Assembly: GCA_012800685.1 (NCBI GenBank)
Contig: JAAZIT010000242.1
Location: forward strand, 1-24,889
Direction: 5' to 3'
Length of the DNA: 24,889 nucleotides
DNA from: Clostridiales bacterium
GTDB taxonomy: Bacteria > Bacillota > Clostridia > Oscillospirales > Ruminococcaceae
Below are positions 23,371 through 24,889 of the stretch, in pieces. The stretch's first letter is position 1. Every line of letters begins with the position of its first letter. The position numbers were made by a program, and so were the translations under genes. The notes below the pieces were generated by a model. It was given only the letters and a program-made list of their open reading frames with translations. It ran no database searches and was not told where the DNA came from.

Positions 23371-24171
23371 ATGAAAACAGTTTTAACTATTGCTGGCTCA
23401 GACTCAAGTGGGGGAGCTGGAATTCAAGCAGATTTAAAGACTATGACAGCCCATGGGCTTTATGGAATGTCTGTTATTACGGCTTTAACTGCCCAAAACA
23501 CTACGGGAGTTTTTGGGATTTTTGAAAGTACTCCTGAATTTGTTGGGAAGCAGCTTGATGCAGTATTCACAGATATTTTTCCTGATTCAGTTAAAATAGG
23601 AATGGTATCAAACCCTGAAATAGTCAAGGTAATTGCCCAAAGGCTAGAGCTATACAAAGCAAAAAACATTGTTCTTGACCCAGTAATGGTATCAACCAGC
23701 GGTTCAAAGCTTATGTCCGACGATGCCCAAAATGTATTAGTTTCGGAGCTTTTACCACTTGCTAGAGTTATTACTCCCAATGTTCCAGAATGTGAGATTT
23801 TGGCAGGGATAAAAATTCAAACAAGTAACGATATGGTTGAGGCTGGAAAGATTATCTTTAACAAGACAAAAGTTTCAGTTTTAGTAAAAGGTGGACACAG
23901 AGTAAATGATGCCAACGATGTTTTAATAAATGCTGAGGGTGCAAAATGGTTTTTTGGGGAGAGAATAGACAACCCAAATACTCATGGAACTGGTTGCACC
24001 TTATCATCAGCAATTGCTTGTGGACTAGCTAAGGGAAAAACTCTTTCAGAAAGTGTAATTTCTGCAAAGGCATATATTTCTAAAGCAATTAAAGACGGCA
24101 TGGATTTAGGAAAAGGCTCTGGCCCTTTAAATCACTGTTGTATAATTAACAAACCGAGTGTTGACAAATAG
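23371..24171 (+). CDS. thiD: Hydroxymethylpyrimidine/phosphomethylpyrimidine kinase
   Basis: This 266-residue ribokinase-family enzyme phosphorylates HMP and HMP phosphate to the diphosphate used by ThiE. The N-terminus TIAGSDSSGGAGIQADLKT is diagnostic, followed by TALTAQNTTGV, LDPVMVSTSG, TPNVPECEIL, VLVKGGH and the catalytic HGTGCTLSSAIA. Length is normal. It is the last gene of the operon, 9 nt after thiE, and is followed by a strong terminator. ThiC and ThiD complete the pyrimidine branch. Confidence 0.97.
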   Translation: MKTVLTIAGSDSSGGAGIQADLKTMTAHGLYGMSVITALTAQNTTGVFGIFESTPEFVGKQLDAVFTDIFPDSVKIGMVSNPEIVKVIAQRLELYKAKNIVLDPVMVSTSGSKLMSDDAQNVLVSELLPLARVITPNVPECEILAGIKIQTSNDMVEAGKIIFNKTKVSVLVKGGHRVNDANDVLINAEGAKWFFGERIDNPNTHGTGCTLSSAIACGLAKGKTLSESVISAKAYISKAIKDGMDLGKGSGPLNHCCIINKPSVDK

Positions 24172-24193
24172 TCACTCATTTGTTACAATCTTA

Positions 24194-24237
24194 AAGGCAC
24201 TAGATTTCTTAGAAATCACAGTGCCTTATATTTTTTT
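24194..24237 (+). terminator. Intrinsic terminator of the thiamine operon
   Basis: AAGGCACT (24194-24201) pairs with AGTGCCTT (24220-24227), with inner GATTTC/GAAATC pairing, followed by TATATTTTTTT. Confidence 0.92.
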
Positions 24238-24453
24238 ATGGTTAATAGCTTTTACTGTACAATAAAAAAACTCATCCATTGCTTCGGTACTAAGAGGCTT
24301 TGGAGAATTATTCCAATATTATCTATTTTTTCTTATTTTTCAGATGACAGGAATATGGTTGGTATTCCAATGGTTAAACTTTTAATATTATGTGTATCCT
24401 GTACGCTATTAGTTAATTCCCTAAAAAAGAATTATTAACATACTAAAGATACA
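24238..24453 (+). other. Gap between thiD terminator and the DUF1934 promoter
   Basis: A 66-codon open frame (24238-24438) begins directly on the T-run of the terminator without any ribosome binding site. It shows a hydrophobic C-terminus but no family I recognise. It is more likely chance or a gene remnant than a gene. Confidence 0.35.
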
Positions 24454-24482
24454 TTGCAATTTTAAATAAATCATGTTATAAT
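24454..24482 (+). promoter_or_regulatory. Sigma-A promoter of the DUF1934 gene
   Basis: TTGCAA (24454-24459), 17 bp, TATAAT (24477-24482), 40 bp before the start codon. Confidence 0.7.
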
Positions 24483-24521
24483 TACTAGACTTGTATTGAT
24501 TTATTGAAAGGGAAAACAGAA

Positions 24522-24889
24522 TTGAAAGAAAATGATGTAAATATTAATCTTGTAAGCACTCAATCTGACGGTGAAAACCTTGAAAGAACTGAGCTTTTTA
24601 CAAGAGGTAAATATAAAAAAACTGCTGATGGATATGTTATATCCTATGAAGAGTCTGAGGCAACTGGCTTTGAGGGCTCAATTACCTCTTTAGAGGTCTT
24701 TGGACAAAAAAAAGTTGTTTTAGAGCGTACTGGTTCAACTGAAAGCCAATTTATTATCGAAAAGGATAAAAAACATTTTTGTAGATATGGGACACCATAT
24801 GGGGATTTTACCGTGGGTGTAACTGCTGACGAAATCATCTCAAGTCTAGGTGAAAAAGGCGGAGATTTAAAATTTAAGTATGTAATAGA
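24522..24889 (+). CDS. DUF1934 (YwiB-like) protein, N-terminal part (runs off window)
   Basis: The frame opens with TTG at 24522, preceded by AAAGGG at 24507-24512 (9 nt away), and stays open to the window end (122 codons). The nearby ATGs at 24532 and 24535 are out of frame. Features resembling the DUF1934/YwiB calycin-like beta-barrel family are FTRGKYKKTADGYVISYEES, then an alternating beta-strand pattern with RTGSTESQF and TPYGDFTVGV. The family has no settled function. In some Firmicutes it lies near argS or RNA polymerase delta genes, but what follows here is not visible. The frame is certain; the family call is likely. Confidence 0.78.
   Translation, partial: MKENDVNINLVSTQSDGENLERTELFTRGKYKKTADGYVISYEESEATGFEGSITSLEVFGQKKVVLERTGSTESQFIIEKDKKHFCRYGTPYGDFTVGVTADEIISSLGEKGGDLKFKYVI

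Noticed and set aside
24238..24438. Plus-strand 66-codon open frame after thiD
   Set aside because: It begins on the terminator T-run with no ribosome binding site, and no family is recognised. Kept only as a gap note.
1..24889. CRISPR array, insertion sequence, tRNA or rRNA
   Set aside because: No regularly spaced repeats, transposase-like frame, terminal inverted repeats, cloverleaf or rRNA-like stretch was seen.

Overview
This is a low-GC, densely coded stretch of a Firmicutes (Clostridia) chromosome. AGGAGG-type ribosome binding sites, TTG starts, consensus sigma-A promoters, many Rho-independent terminators and the protein families present (ThiW, Lsa-type ABC-F, GH74, TipAS-type MerR, Amidase_6) fit a gut or rumen member of the Ruminococcaceae/Oscillospiraceae. 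That placement is inference from content, not a species identification. No rRNA, tRNA, CRISPR array, insertion sequence or phage gene was seen.

Layout. 1-2580 is the end of a branched-chain amino acid operon (ilvB partial, ilvN, ilvC) closed by a terminator that reads symmetrically on both strands. 2736-5923 on the minus strand carries a signal-peptide-less GH74 xyloglucanase-like enzyme and endonuclease III. 6148-10631 is a tight plus-strand run: a MraY-family transferase, phosphatidylserine synthase, phosphatidylserine decarboxylase and type I pullulanase. RecQ helicase follows (10940-12757). An Lsa-type antibiotic-resistance ABC-F ATPase (13245-14729) lies behind a roughly 280-nt leader that looks like a ribosome-mediated transcription attenuator with a six-codon upstream ORF. 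Then come single genes: a polyisoprenyl-phosphate sugar-phosphate transferase with a near-perfect promoter, quinolinate synthase, and a MerR/TipAS regulator. The regulator has a 19-bp-spacer promoter, an internal in-frame start for a TipAS-only form, and a decayed copy of its own 3' end downstream. On the minus strand follow an Rrf2/IscR-like regulator and an Amidase_6 protein.

The last third is a thiamine operon: consensus promoter, TPP riboswitch, intrinsic terminator, thiC, a second structured leader, then thiW-thiM-thiE-thiD and a terminator. The set makes the pyrimidine half de novo (ThiC, ThiD), imports and phosphorylates thiazole (ThiW, ThiM) and joins them (ThiE). No thiazole-synthesis gene lies here. 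The window ends inside a DUF1934 gene.

The best leads are regulatory: the ABC-F attenuator, the TipAL/TipAS-like dual start plus TipAS pseudogene, and the thiC-thiW leader, which keeps the pyrimidine-side sequence of a TPP aptamer but seems to lack the pyrophosphate-side half.
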